Shown: positions 1-7,117 of the stretch, piece after piece
Numbering within the stretch: position 1 is the stretch's first letter
Layout: each line of letters starts with the position of its first letter
From: Desulfurococcales archaeon
Lineage (GTDB): Archaea > Thermoproteota > Thermoprotei_A > Sulfolobales > WANQ01
Direction: 5' to 3'
NCBI GenBank assembly: GCA_027043985.1
Contig: JALUDQ010000095.1
Span: 1-14,969 of the forward strand
Length of the DNA stretch: 14,969 bases
Translations under genes and position numbers: made by a program
Notes under the pieces: generated by a model
What the model was told of the DNA's origin: nothing
Databases searched by the model: none
What the model saw: only the letters and a program-made list of their open reading frames with translations

Positions 1-1915
1 CAAGACCCCAGTTCACGGGTGGTCTCTCAGCAACGAGTTTCACAGCCCTAGCTGAAGGCTTCTCCCCAATACCCGCTGTCTCTAGGAGCTCTGTTAGGGT
101 TCTAGCAGTCCACCACATGGGGCGGTATAGCTCTGGGTTCCACGCCGGGAATACTCCCTTCTCCTTAGCTAGCTCTATGCTCTCCAGATAAGCATTATAG
201 GCTATCCACTCTGCGAGATGGTATGCTAGGTAGACTGCATCAATACTATCATAGGGTATCCCCAGCTTTATCAACATGTGAGCCCATCCCATAACGCCGA
301 GACCAATCTTCCTCGACAACTTGTTTGCTTCCTCAATCTGCTTCAACGGATGCTTATTAGCATCTATAACGTTATCAAGAAAGCGTACTGCAACCCTAAC
401 ATCCCGTGCCAACCCCTCCCAATCAACGCGTGCCTCACCATTCGAATCATATACAACATATTTCTCGAGGTTGATGCTCCCAAGATTACAGTTCTCCCAA
501 GGGAGCAAGGGCTCCTCTCCGCACGGGTTGGTCGCTGTTATCTTGCCTAGATACCATACTGGGTGTCTCCGGTTTATCTCGTCCATGAACAGCATTCCCG
601 GGTCCCCGCCTTCCCACGCACCCTTTACTATTTCGTAGAAGAGTTCTCGTGCATTAACTGTCTTGGTTATTGCTCCCTCGTTCTCGGCTAACGCATAGGC
701 TTCATCGAGTGTTATGATTAGTGTCTCGTCTAGCGGTATGCTTCCTCCCTTTTCCTCTAGCTCTCTTAAGATTATCTCTTGAACCCACTCTTCCTCTATG
801 CTGTGCCTCGCCCTCACTATTGCGTAGTATCTTGAGTCAAAGTGTTCTCCGGGTTTGAGGAAGGTTTTCCTCGGGTTAACGAGTTTCCACTCCCTCCCCT
901 CTAGTACTGCTTTCATGAAATCATCGTAGACTCCAACACTTATATTGAAGTTCTGTAGGACTTTCTCCTTAGCCTCCCCCGTCTTAGCCTTTATGAACTT
1001 CTCTATATCCGGATGCCATACATGCATTACACCCATATTGGCTCCACGACGCTTCCCGCCCTGCTTGATGACATCTGTAACCGTGTCGAAGAGCCTCATA
1101 AACGATAAGGGTCCACTAGCAACCCCACTAGTACTGGCTACAACATCTCCCTCTGGTCTCAGCTCGCTGAAGTCGAAGCCTGTTCCACCACCCTGTTGCT
1201 GTATCAAAGCCATAGCTCTTACAGCATCCATTATCCCTTCACCGTCTGGTGTGGATAGAGCATCTCTAACTGGGATGACAAAGCATGCGGAAAGTATTCC
1301 GAGCCTGGTCTCAGCGTTCATTAGTGTTGGGGTATTAGGTATGAATCGTAGCTCGCTTAGGATACGGTAGAATTCATCTTCAATCCTTTTTACTTCTTCC
1401 CCGCTCTTACCGTAGAGGTATTCTACTCTAGCAAGATGTCTTGCTACTCTGCGGAAGAGCATTTGCGGTGTCTCAATTATCTTCTGGGTCTCAGGGTCTT
1501 TGAGCAAATACCTTATCTCCAAGAGTTTTAACGCATTATAGGTTAGCTTCAAGTCCCTCGGGTCGAAGTCCCTCCACTTCCCCTTACCGTAGACTTGATT
1601 ATAGATTCTCGCCAATAGGTAGCGTTTCGCAGCCTCCTCCCACTTAGGGTTCTTCACTATCCTTGAAACCATAGCCTTTTCAACGAGATCACGTATATCT
1701 TTTGTTGTAACCTTTTTTCTCTCAACTATATTCTTCAATACTTCATCGAATATCTCCTGGACCTCGCTCTCCCCGAGTCCAGCTGAGAGAATAGCCTTGG
1801 CTATGCTTCTCCTAAGCTTATCTACATTCAATGTCTCTAAGACAGTAGTTGCCTTCACTACCTTTATGCCCTCTTCCTCAATTACTCTAGTTTTCTCTTG
1901 TTCTCCAAAATTCAT
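1..1915 (-). CDS. nrdJ: Adenosylcobalamin-dependent (class II) ribonucleoside reductase, 3' end outside window
   Basis: Reduces ribonucleotides to deoxyribonucleotides in the cytoplasm using a B12-derived thiyl radical. The first 638 residues are visible. An ATP-cone-like allosteric domain occupies about residues 8-95 and is followed by the ten-stranded barrel. Class II hallmarks: NTPTLMN, SACFV with redox Cys211, the GGGTGF and [12 protein letters not shown] stretches, and NPCGE with radical Cys465 and Glu467. Cys476 (ENCNLGS) lies 11 residues after Cys465, matching the spacing of the second redox Cys in the Thermotoga enzyme. The missing C-terminus should carry the phosphate-binding loop. 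The start is ATG 1913-1915, with GAGG about 10 nt upstream as a weak ribosome binding site. Codons end in G or C more often than in the thermosome region. The family is certain; the gene is cut by the window edge, not truncated in nature as far as can be seen. Confidence 0.96.
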   Translation of the reverse strand, partial: MNFGEQEKTRVIEEEGIKVVKATTVLETLNVDKLRRSIAKAILSAGLGESEVQEIFDEVLKNIVERKKVTTKDIRDLVEKAMVSRIVKNPKWEEAAKRYLLARIYNQVYGKGKWRDFDPRDLKLTYNALKLLEIRYLLKDPETQKIIETPQMLFRRVARHLARVEYLYGKSGEEVKRIEDEFYRILSELRFIPNTPTLMNAETRLGILSACFVIPVRDALSTPDGEGIMDAVRAMALIQQQGGGTGFDFSELRPEGDVVASTSGVASGPLSFMRLFDTVTDVIKQGGKRRGANMGVMHVWHPDIEKFIKAKTGEAKEKVLQNFNISVGVYDDFMKAVLEGREWKLVNPRKTFLKPGEHFDSRYYAIVRARHSIEEEWVQEIILRELEEKGGSIPLDETLIITLDEAYALAENEGAITKTVNARELFYEIVKGAWEGGDPGMLFMDEINRRHPVWYLGKITATNPCGEEPLLPWENCNLGSINLEKYVVYDSNGEARVDWEGLARDVRVAVRFLDNVIDANKHPLKQIEEANKLSRKIGLGVMGWAHMLIKLGIPYDSIDAVYLAYHLAEWIAYNAYLESIELAKEKGVFPAWNPELYRPMWWTARTLTELLETAGIGEKPSARAVKLVAERPPVNWGL

Positions 1916-2074
1916 ATTGTGTCAGCCTCGCTAATAAACTGAATCTGCCTCGGAAATTGATTAAGCCTTCCATAATGATTTGATAATGTAATCTAAGGTA
2001 ATACTATGTTCGAGTCAAAGTAATACTGTAAATGAGCTGTATAACCGTCTGAAATATCTCATAAGAGCTACATT

Positions 2075-2118
2075 CTATTAAAAGTAGAGCATAAAAGTAA
2101 ATAGGGACTATTAAAAAC
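2075..2118 (-). promoter_or_regulatory. Twin TATA-like boxes upstream of nrdJ
   Basis: Read on the minus strand, CTTTTAATAG (2084-2075) and GTTTTTAATAG (2118-2108) are near-identical TATA-type boxes about 33 bp apart. Initiation about 25 bp downstream would give nrdJ leaders of roughly 130 to 170 nt, long for a crenarchaeon. No closer good TATA box was seen. Placement is from sequence only. Confidence 0.4.
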
Positions 2119-2151
2119 TATAGTATAGTCGTAGATAGTATTAAGTGTTCA

Positions 2152-2166
2152 CAAAGAACTTATAAC
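2152..2166 (+). promoter_or_regulatory. BRE/TATA promoter for the 2207 gene
   Basis: An A-rich BRE-like stretch (CAAAGAAC) is followed by TTATAAC at 2160-2166. Initiation is expected near 2186-2190, leaving a short leader that contains AGGTAGGG (2191-2198) eight nucleotides before ATG 2207. Confidence 0.45.
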
Positions 2167-2206
2167 CCGCTGGTAACACCTAGACATAGTAGGTAGGGTT
2201 TAAGCG

Positions 2207-2527
2207 ATGAGAGACACTGATGAAATAGTAAGTATAATAGATGGATACTTCGGCGATATGATAGAAAGAGTAGTTGTAGAACATGGCTACGACGTAGACC
2301 TAAATGAAGAATACTATGATCTCCTATCGTACATAACACGCAATCTTATCAGAACATGGTTTAGAGGCAAAAACCCAACACTAGAGGAAGTAGAGAGAAA
2401 AGTAAAATACATTAAAACCAGGTATCCGCGTCGCTTAAACATGTTGCTAAGCTACTTGGTATCCAGATATGTGAGGATGAGGAACAAGATTTACGGTATA
2501 CAACGCGATAGACGTGACCTCTGGTAA
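2207..2527 (+). CDS. Small basic protein of unknown function
   Basis: I do not recognise this 106-residue protein. The N-terminal half is acidic and predicted helical (residues 1-45). The C-terminal half is strongly basic, with RKVKYIKTRYPRR and VRMRNKIYGIQRDRR patches, and it ends in DLW. There is no signal peptide, membrane segment, cysteine or zinc motif. The acidic/basic split and the aromatic-rich helices would suit a nucleic-acid or ribonucleoprotein partner, but that is inference. It has its own TATA box and a plausible ribosome binding site, and over 200 bp separate it from the next gene, so it is probably monocistronic. Codon use (AGA, ATA, GTA) matches the plus-strand neighbours, which supports a real gene. 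Confidence 0.75.
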   Translation: MRDTDEIVSIIDGYFGDMIERVVVEHGYDVDLNEEYYDLLSYITRNLIRTWFRGKNPTLEEVERKVKYIKTRYPRRLNMLLSYLVSRYVRMRNKIYGIQRDRRDLW

Positions 2528-2641
2528 TCATTATTAATCATTAAATTAGTGTTGGCTATTATAGTTAAGAATACTTACTTTCCCACTTTATATCCAACCT
2601 AAATCCTACTTTTCCTAGTTCAAAAGAACTTATCAAAGCTC

Positions 2642-2709
2642 GAACACTATTAAGTGGTGGATCAAGAACACAGTAACAGTATATGTCCATAACACTACTT
2701 AACGTTTAG
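2642..2709 (+). repeat. Copy 1 of a shared intergenic element (AACACTAYT pair)
   Basis: Contains GAACACTATTAA (2642-2653) and TCCATAACACTACT-N3-CGTTTAG (2686-2709). Both words recur exactly in the intergenic region before rpoK, in swapped order. The core AACACTAYT starts at 2643 and 2691, 48 bp apart. It lies just before the zinc-ribbon gene, so it could be an operator or a shared promoter component. Function is unknown. Confidence 0.6.
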
Positions 2710-2736
2710 AATAATATAGGGTAAGGTGTACTCAAG

Positions 2737-3570
2737 CTGCCGCGGCGTAGGAGGAAAACAAGTAAGAAAGAAAAAGAACAAGCAAGTACACAAGAAGAAA
2801 AAGAAAAGAAGAAGAGAAAAACGAGAACGCGTAGAAAGAGGATAAACGTAGAAGAGTACGTGAAGACTATTGTAAAAGATGTTGCAATGGGTCTAGGTTT
2901 AGATTACCTAGGGTTAAGTGATGAGGAACTACAAGAGGTTCTGGGACCAGTACTAGAAATGCTTGTAGGAGATGTAAGTTATAAGCCGAAAGTGGAGCAG
3001 CTTGTTAAACGAGTTCAGAGATACTATGATAATATTGCAGAACTGATCTCGATGAACCTATTACGAGTGAGGGAAAAGCTTACAGTAGAACAATTAGAAT
3101 ATGTTGTAACTTATGGTAGAAGAGCTGTTGCGGCAAACATTCAGAGGCTTTACGAAGAAGCTAAAAGGCTCAATAGAACAGATCTTATCCCGCAGCTAAG
3201 GTATCTCTGGGAAGAATATGGTAGGCCTACTCCCATACCATGTCCTAGATGCGGGTTTAGAGCAGTAACACCCGATCTCACATGCTTTGTATGTGGTGCA
3301 GTGCTGAGCGAGAAAGAGATTCGAGAAGCAGTAGACTTTGATGTAATGTTTAGGGAATTCTTAGAAACAGCTACCATTGAAGAATTAAGAGAGACCTGGG
3401 AAAGAGGATACGTATTGTTGGGCGAAATGGTAAAGCCTCCTACAGCTCGCAGAGAGCCTTGGGATATAGAGTTATTCTTGAATAAAAGGGAAAAAGACTT
3501 GTTGAAGAAGAAGATATATGAGAAAACATTAGCTAAAACAATAGTGGCGAGCGGGTCTGGGGAAAAGTAA
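2737..3570 (+). CDS. Zinc-ribbon protein with K/R-rich N-terminal tail, probable CTG start
   Basis: Not recognised as a named family. The 277-residue product has a very basic low-complexity tail (residues 1-35, rich in K, R and E), a helical domain (about 40-160), a zinc ribbon Cys169-Cys172...Cys183-Cys186, and a charged C-terminus. Start choice: the frame is open from the stop at 2722-2724, but the first conventional codon is GTG 2860, which would remove the tail. AAGGTG (2723-2728) sits 8 nt before CTG 2737, and the resulting LPRRRRKTSKKE is typical of a crenarchaeal protein N-terminus, so I favour CTG. If GTG 2860 is used, the protein has 236 residues. The stop overlaps the next start (TAATG), so the two products are probably coupled. 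Nucleic-acid binding is plausible but inferred. Confidence 0.75.
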   Translation: MPRRRRKTSKKEKEQASTQEEKEKKKRKTRTRRKRINVEEYVKTIVKDVAMGLGLDYLGLSDEELQEVLGPVLEMLVGDVSYKPKVEQLVKRVQRYYDNIAELISMNLLRVREKLTVEQLEYVVTYGRRAVAANIQRLYEEAKRLNRTDLIPQLRYLWEEYGRPTPIPCPRCGFRAVTPDLTCFVCGAVLSEKEIREAVDFDVMFREFLETATIEELRETWERGYVLLGEMVKPPTARREPWDIELFLNKREKDLLKKKIYEKTLAKTIVASGSGEK

Positions 3571-3926
3571 TGGTAAAGTATCTGAGAAGTAAGAACGAGC
3601 TAGAAGACCTCTTGAGAGCGGCTAGGCTCGTCTTAACAGTATATGTTGATAGAAGTGATGAGTCTAGGAGTATAAGTTATGCGGCAAGACTGTTTGAACG
3701 TATAAGAGAGCCTATAATAACTGTAGCAATAGTAGATGTAACGGAAACAAAAGATAAAGAATTACTAGCTGAAGTAGATACTATCCCACTTGTCAGACTA
3801 TATTTGAATGGCGAGATAATATTCGAGCAAAAGGGCGGTATGGGATACTATAGAAAAGACTTCATAGTACTAAAGGAAGGCATTAAGGATGTGCTTGCTG
3901 GCAGGGGGATAAGATTTCTACTCTAA
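3570..3926 (+). CDS. Thioredoxin-fold protein lacking the CxxC redox site
   Basis: The 118 residues follow the thioredoxin pattern: a beta strand (LVLTVYVD, 20-27), a helix, a second strand (IITVAIVDV, 49-57), then the cis-proline segment TIPLVRLYLNGE (Pro73), which resembles the thioredoxin strand before the KNG turn, and a final helix. Where the family has WCGPC, this protein has RSDESR (28-33), and it contains no cysteine at all, so it cannot be a disulfide reductase. A role as a binding or scaffold subunit is inferred. The ATG overlaps the stop of the zinc-ribbon gene by one base. Its last 44 bp overlap the convergent TtuA-like gene. Confidence 0.8.
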   Translation: MVKYLRSKNELEDLLRAARLVLTVYVDRSDESRSISYAARLFERIREPIITVAIVDVTETKDKELLAEVDTIPLVRLYLNGEIIFEQKGGMGYYRKDFIVLKEGIKDVLAGRGIRFLL

Positions 3927-4839
3927 TATTACCTATCATTCTTCTAAGACTACTGCATTCATTTAGCATACTCTTACCTATTCTTCCGCCACACTCAGCT
4001 GATACCTCCTCTAAGCCTAAGGTTTCTCGGAAAACACTCGGGTTCTTCAATATATTGTATGCTAGCTCCTTACTAATCAATGCGAGATCACGATATATAC
4101 CATAGGCTCTCTTCTCAATCTTACTGCAATTCGAGTAAATACCACCCACTAAGCCTAGTTCGTAGATTCCCCGAATATAGCTATAGAATACTATGTCGTC
4201 CCAAGGAGTATCATACAATGGATAACCAATCGCAACATCGTCTAATCTAACAACTGGTTCTATATATGCAACATCGTCTATCTTAGCAGATAATATGTTT
4301 GCAAGTACGAGGACTGCTAGTGACTCCAAACTATACGGCAATAAAATACTATCAACGCTAACGTGTTCAGCAATAGACAGTGAAAGTAGTCTCGATAACA
4401 CGTATCTATCATTTAGACTACTACGGCTAGAGAAAAACCCCGCATAATCCCCGACAACGAGGTATAATTGTTCTTTTAAACTACAGTATTTTTCTCTAAG
4501 AACATTCTCTACAGTATCGAAATCCTTGTAGTCAGTGGGCAATGATATATAGATTCTCGTTGGATATTCTTTCTCCAACTTAATAATAGAGTCTATCATT
4601 GCTAGAGAAGTAACTGGCATGTCCGGTGAGAAGAATAATAGCATACTTGATGTTGGAGTAAGCATAGAGTACTCGGCTATAGTCTTCCTAATACGTCTAA
4701 TAAATGCCCTAGTAAAGCAAGCACTACAAAAATATTCTCCCGAAGTCCTCCTACGATAAACGGCTGGCCTACCACAATACGTGCATTTGGGGAGGACTCT
4801 ACCCGCTGTTAAAGGAGTTTTATACTTCGAGTCTATCAA
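3883..4839 (-). CDS. TtuA/Ncs6-like protein with degenerate PP-loop (likely pseudoenzyme)
   Basis: The N-terminal zinc finger Cys19-Cys22...Cys38-Cys41, followed by FTRAFIRRIRKTIAEYSML, is characteristic of the TtuA/CTU1/Ncs6 family, which thiolates tRNA uridines using ATP and an iron-sulfur cluster. The rest can be followed along the fold, but the active-site motifs are gone. SGGKDS is SPDMPV (71-76). The CxxC that holds the cluster is SSRSS (137-141). GHNLDDEA is PYSLESLA (168-175). The YSYIRGI segment that packs near the active site remains (219-225), and Cys238 may match the third cluster ligand. Length (318) is about normal, and there is no frameshift. It is therefore a maintained gene for a non-catalytic paralogue, perhaps a tRNA-binding or regulatory partner. 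It starts at ATG 4839 inside the upstream gene (20-nt overlap). Confidence 0.85.
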   Translation of the reverse strand: MIDSKYKTPLTAGRVLPKCTYCGRPAVYRRRTSGEYFCSACFTRAFIRRIRKTIAEYSMLTPTSSMLLFFSPDMPVTSLAMIDSIIKLEKEYPTRIYISLPTDYKDFDTVENVLREKYCSLKEQLYLVVGDYAGFFSSRSSLNDRYVLSRLLSLSIAEHVSVDSILLPYSLESLAVLVLANILSAKIDDVAYIEPVVRLDDVAIGYPLYDTPWDDIVFYSYIRGIYELGLVGGIYSNCSKIEKRAYGIYRDLALISKELAYNILKNPSVFRETLGLEEVSAECGGRIGKSMLNECSSLRRMIGNIRVEILSPCQQAHP

Positions 4840-5152
4840 GTCTCTCCTCCATGTGTAGCTCTCTTATACGCTCTAAAGCCTCCTTTATATTGTTCTCGTT
4901 TACTTCTTCCTCGAGTATTCCTAAAACTTCCATTATGAATGGGTTAGCGTAAGCTGGTCCTTCAACAATCTTGTCTCTTAATGTGCGGGCTATTTCTGAT
5001 AGTTCCTTACTGGTATACTCGCCTGCAAGGTACTCGTAGATTAGTGTTTCAACAACGGCTAATAGATACCTATTACCTGTCTCGATGTCCTCTTGGCCTA
5101 TGAACTTTGAGAATACTCTTATTATTTTGTCAATTACTTCTTTTTTCGTCAT
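4820..5152 (-). CDS. Small helical protein overlapping the TtuA-like gene
   Basis: Unrecognised; 110 residues, predicted all-helical, acidic toward the C-terminus, with no cysteines or membrane segments. An in-frame TTG at 5209 would extend it by 19 residues, but the likely TATA box (5194-5186) lies inside that extension. ATG 5152, preceded by GGGGGAA, is therefore the better start. The last 20 bp overlap the start of the TtuA-like gene, so translation is probably coupled and the two proteins may form a complex. No function can be assigned from the sequence. It is divergent from the thermosome gene. Confidence 0.8.
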   Translation of the reverse strand: MTKKEVIDKIIRVFSKFIGQEDIETGNRYLLAVVETLIYEYLAGEYTSKELSEIARTLRDKIVEGPAYANPFIMEVLGILEEEVNENNIKEALERIRELHMEERLDRLEV

Positions 5153-5185
5153 AATTGTTCCCCCAGGGTATTTCTTCCTCTTCCC

Positions 5186-5194
5186 TATTTTTAA
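5186..5194 (-). promoter_or_regulatory. TATA box for the 5152-3883 operon
   Basis: TTAAAAATA on the minus strand, centred about 38 bp before ATG 5152. Initiation near 5163 gives a leader of about 10 nt. It sits back to back with the thermosome promoter. Confidence 0.5.
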
Positions 5195-5225
5195 GTATAG
5201 GTATATCAAGTTTAACTCCGAAACA

Positions 5226-5234
5226 TTTATATAG
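5226..5234 (+). promoter_or_regulatory. Strong TATA box of the thermosome gene
   Basis: TTTATATAG is preceded by an A-rich BRE-like CGAAACA. Initiation is expected near 5254-5257, giving a leader of about 27 nt to ATG 5283. This is the best TATA match in the window, as expected for an abundant chaperonin. No obvious heat-shock operator was seen. Confidence 0.65.
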
Positions 5235-5282
5235 AAGAGGTCCGATTCTAACCATGCAAAATAAGGCTCTAAGGTGGCAACT

Positions 5283-6968
5283 ATGTCCCTTTACGGTGTC
5301 CCCGTACTAATACTCAAAGAAGGCACTAAGAGAACAACTGGTAGAGACGCTCTCAGATCAAATATTCTAGCAGCAAGAGTACTAGCAGAAGTATTAAAGA
5401 CAAGCCTAGGCCCACGTGGCTTAGACAAAATGCTAGTGGACAGCTTCGGCGACGTTACAATAACCAATGATGGAGCAACAATAGTAAAGGAGATGGAAGT
5501 ACAACACCCAGCAGCCAAGTTACTGGTAGAGGTAGCAAAAGCCCAGGACGCTGAAGTAGGAGATGGTACAACAACGGCAGTGGTTCTCGCAGGAACCCTA
5601 CTCGAGAAAGCTGAAACACTCTTAGACCAAGGAATACATCCAACAATAATAATTGAAGGCTATAAGATGGCTATGAAGAAAGCCTTAGAAGAACTCGAGA
5701 AAATAGCTACAAAAATAGATCTCGGTGACTTAAGTAAACCAGAGGATAGAGAAAAAGTAAAACCAATATTCAAGAATCTAGTTGAAACAACAATATCAAG
5801 CAAATACGTTGGAAGTGGTGCTACACTAGAAAAAGTAACTGAAATGGTCATAGACGCTATAGTAACAATAGCTGAGAAGAGAGGAGACCGCTATGAGGTA
5901 AGACTAGACAACATAAAGATAGAGAAGAAGAAAGGCGGTAGTCTTCTTGATTCGCAGCTTGTTTATGGTATTGTGTTGGATAAGGAGGTTGTTCATCCTG
6001 GTATGCCTAGGAGGGTTGAGAAGGCTAAAATAGCACTACTAGACACACCACTAGAAGTAGAAAAACCAGAAATATCAGCAAAGATTAACATAACAAGCCC
6101 CGAACTCATAAAGGCATTCCTAGATGAGGAGGCAAAACTCCTCAAGGAGATGGTTGAGAGGATTGCTGGTGTTGGTGCTAATGTTGTTATTTGTCAGAAG
6201 GGTATTGATGATGTTGCTCAGCACTTCCTTGCTAAGAAGAAGATACTAGCAGTTAGAAGAGTAAAAAGAAGCGACATGGAAAAACTAGCACACGCAACCC
6301 AAGGCAGGATTGTTACAAGCATACGAGACCTTACAGAAAAAGATCTAGGATACGCAGAACTAGTAGAAGAAAGAAAGGTCGGCAACGATAAAATGGTGTT
6401 CATAGAAGGATGCAAGAACCCCAAGGCAGTAACAATACTCCTACGTGGAGCAAACGACATGCTCCTAGATGAAGTAGAGAGAAGCATACAGGATGCATTA
6501 CACACTCTAAGAAACGTTCTAAGAGAACCAGCAATAGTCCCTGGTGGTGGTGCAGTAGAAATAGAGCTAGCTCTAAGGCTAAGAGACTGGGCTGAAACAA
6601 TAAGCGGTAAGGAACAATTAGCAGTTCTAGCCTTTGCCGAAGCCTTAGAAGAAATACCAATGATATTAGCCGAGACTGCCGGACTAGATGCTCTAGACAC
6701 TATAGCAGAGCTAACTAGGAAGCACAAAGAGGAAGGAAAGATATATGCAGGTATAGACGTAGTGAACGGCAAAGTAGTAGACGATATGACTAAGATAGGA
6801 GTAATAGAGCCGGTAATAGTCAAGAAACAAGTAATCAAGAGCGCTACAGAGTCAGCAACAATGGTGTTAAAGATCGACGACATAATTGCAGCTGCTCCAC
6901 CAAAGAAGGAGGAGAAGAAAGAAGAGGGCAAAGGAAAGTTTGGAGGAGGCGAATTCGGAGGATTCTAA
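5283..6968 (+). CDS. Thermosome subunit (group II chaperonin)
   Basis: ATP-driven cytosolic protein-folding chamber subunit, 561 residues, normal length. Group II motifs: LGPRG (42-46), NDGAT (62-66), nucleotide-binding GDGTTT (93-98), PGGGA (420-424), GIDV near the C-terminus, and a flexible tail ending in GGGEFGGF. The start is ATG 5283, supported by AAGGTGG 6 nt upstream; an in-frame GTG at 5274 overlaps that site and is unlikely. Two stretches, about 5937-6026 and 6144-6242, use GTT/GCT/GGT/GAG/AAG codons, while the rest of the gene prefers GTA/GCA/GAA/AAA and AGA. This mosaic suggests gene conversion from a paralogous subunit. I cannot tell which paralogue (alpha, beta or gamma) this is. 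Confidence 0.98.
   Translation: MSLYGVPVLILKEGTKRTTGRDALRSNILAARVLAEVLKTSLGPRGLDKMLVDSFGDVTITNDGATIVKEMEVQHPAAKLLVEVAKAQDAEVGDGTTTAVVLAGTLLEKAETLLDQGIHPTIIIEGYKMAMKKALEELEKIATKIDLGDLSKPEDREKVKPIFKNLVETTISSKYVGSGATLEKVTEMVIDAIVTIAEKRGDRYEVRLDNIKIEKKKGGSLLDSQLVYGIVLDKEVVHPGMPRRVEKAKIALLDTPLEVEKPEISAKINITSPELIKAFLDEEAKLLKEMVERIAGVGANVVICQKGIDDVAQHFLAKKKILAVRRVKRSDMEKLAHATQGRIVTSIRDLTEKDLGYAELVEERKVGNDKMVFIEGCKNPKAVTILLRGANDMLLDEVERSIQDALHTLRNVLREPAIVPGGGAVEIELALRLRDWAETISGKEQLAVLAFAEALEEIPMILAETAGLDALDTIAELTRKHKEEGKIYAGIDVVNGKVVDDMTKIGVIEPVIVKKQVIKSATESATMVLKIDDIIAAAPPKKEEKKEEGKGKFGGGEFGGF
5937..6242 (+). other. Codon-usage mosaic inside the thermosome gene
   Basis: Codons 219-248 (5937-6026) and about 288-320 (6144-6242) switch abruptly to T- and G-ending codons: every valine in both tracts is GTT, and glycine is GGT. 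The 39 codons between them return to GTA/CTA/GAA/AAA. Both tracts encode highly conserved chaperonin segments. Gene conversion from a paralogue is the favoured explanation. Confidence 0.6.
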
Positions 6969-6983
6969 AACAATTAATTCAAG

Positions 6984-7003
6984 GTTTTTACATAAACATT
7001 TTT
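6984..7003 (+). terminator. T-run terminator after the thermosome
   Basis: Two runs of five T residues (GGTTTTTAC and CATTTTTAAA) begin about 16 bp after the thermosome stop. Oligo-T runs without a hairpin are the usual archaeal termination signal. Confidence 0.45.
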
Positions 7004-7020
7004 AAATTAGGAGAAACAAA

Positions 7021-7076
7021 TCCATAACACTACTACGCGTTTAGTCACCATAAATTATTTAGCAGAACACTATTAA
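7021..7076 (+). repeat. Copy 2 of the shared intergenic element
   Basis: TCCATAACACTACT-N3-CGTTTAG (7021-7044) matches copy 1 at all 21 specified positions with the same 3-nt gap. GAACACTATTAA (7065-7076) is also identical to copy 1 but lies on the other side. The AACACTAYT cores start at 7026 and 7066, 40 bp apart. The element surrounds the predicted TATA box of rpoK. Confidence 0.6.
7050..7057 (+). promoter_or_regulatory. Candidate TATA box for rpoK
   Basis: ATAAATTA lies between the two shared words of the intergenic element. Initiation near 7080 leaves a leader holding GAGGTG (7099-7104). TATTAAAC at 7071 is an alternative, but it would start transcription at the ribosome binding site. 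Confidence 0.35.
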
Positions 7077-7117
7077 ACTAGAATACACCAGTTACGTTGA
7101 GGTGCTCTAGTGTATTG

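Noticed and set aside
945..1370. 141-residue open frame antisense to nrdJ
   Set aside because: It is a shadow of the conserved reductase core; the opposite strand carries all the catalytic motifs.
1973..2055. Possible C/D box RNA (ATGATTT ... CTGA)
   Set aside because: The C box is poor, no D'/C' pair or terminal stem is visible, and the spacing is wrong.
2527..2545. Direct repeat ATCATTA-tta-ATCATTA after the 2207 gene
   Set aside because: Two 7-mers in A+T-rich DNA are expected by chance, with no inverted ends or coding content to suggest a mobile element.
2726..2843. GTG 2726 as start of a short very basic peptide in another frame
   Set aside because: It ends at TAA 2841-2843, its product is a monotonous K/R run, and its start lies inside the ribosome binding site of the favoured CTG frame.
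5153..5209. 19-residue upstream extension of the helical protein from TTG 5209
   Set aside because: The likely TATA box lies within it, so the extension would not be transcribed.
6218..6931. 237-residue open frame antisense to the thermosome gene
   Set aside because: It is Ser/Leu/Ile-rich with no recognisable motif, and it lies entirely within a highly conserved gene; biased codon use opposite creates it.
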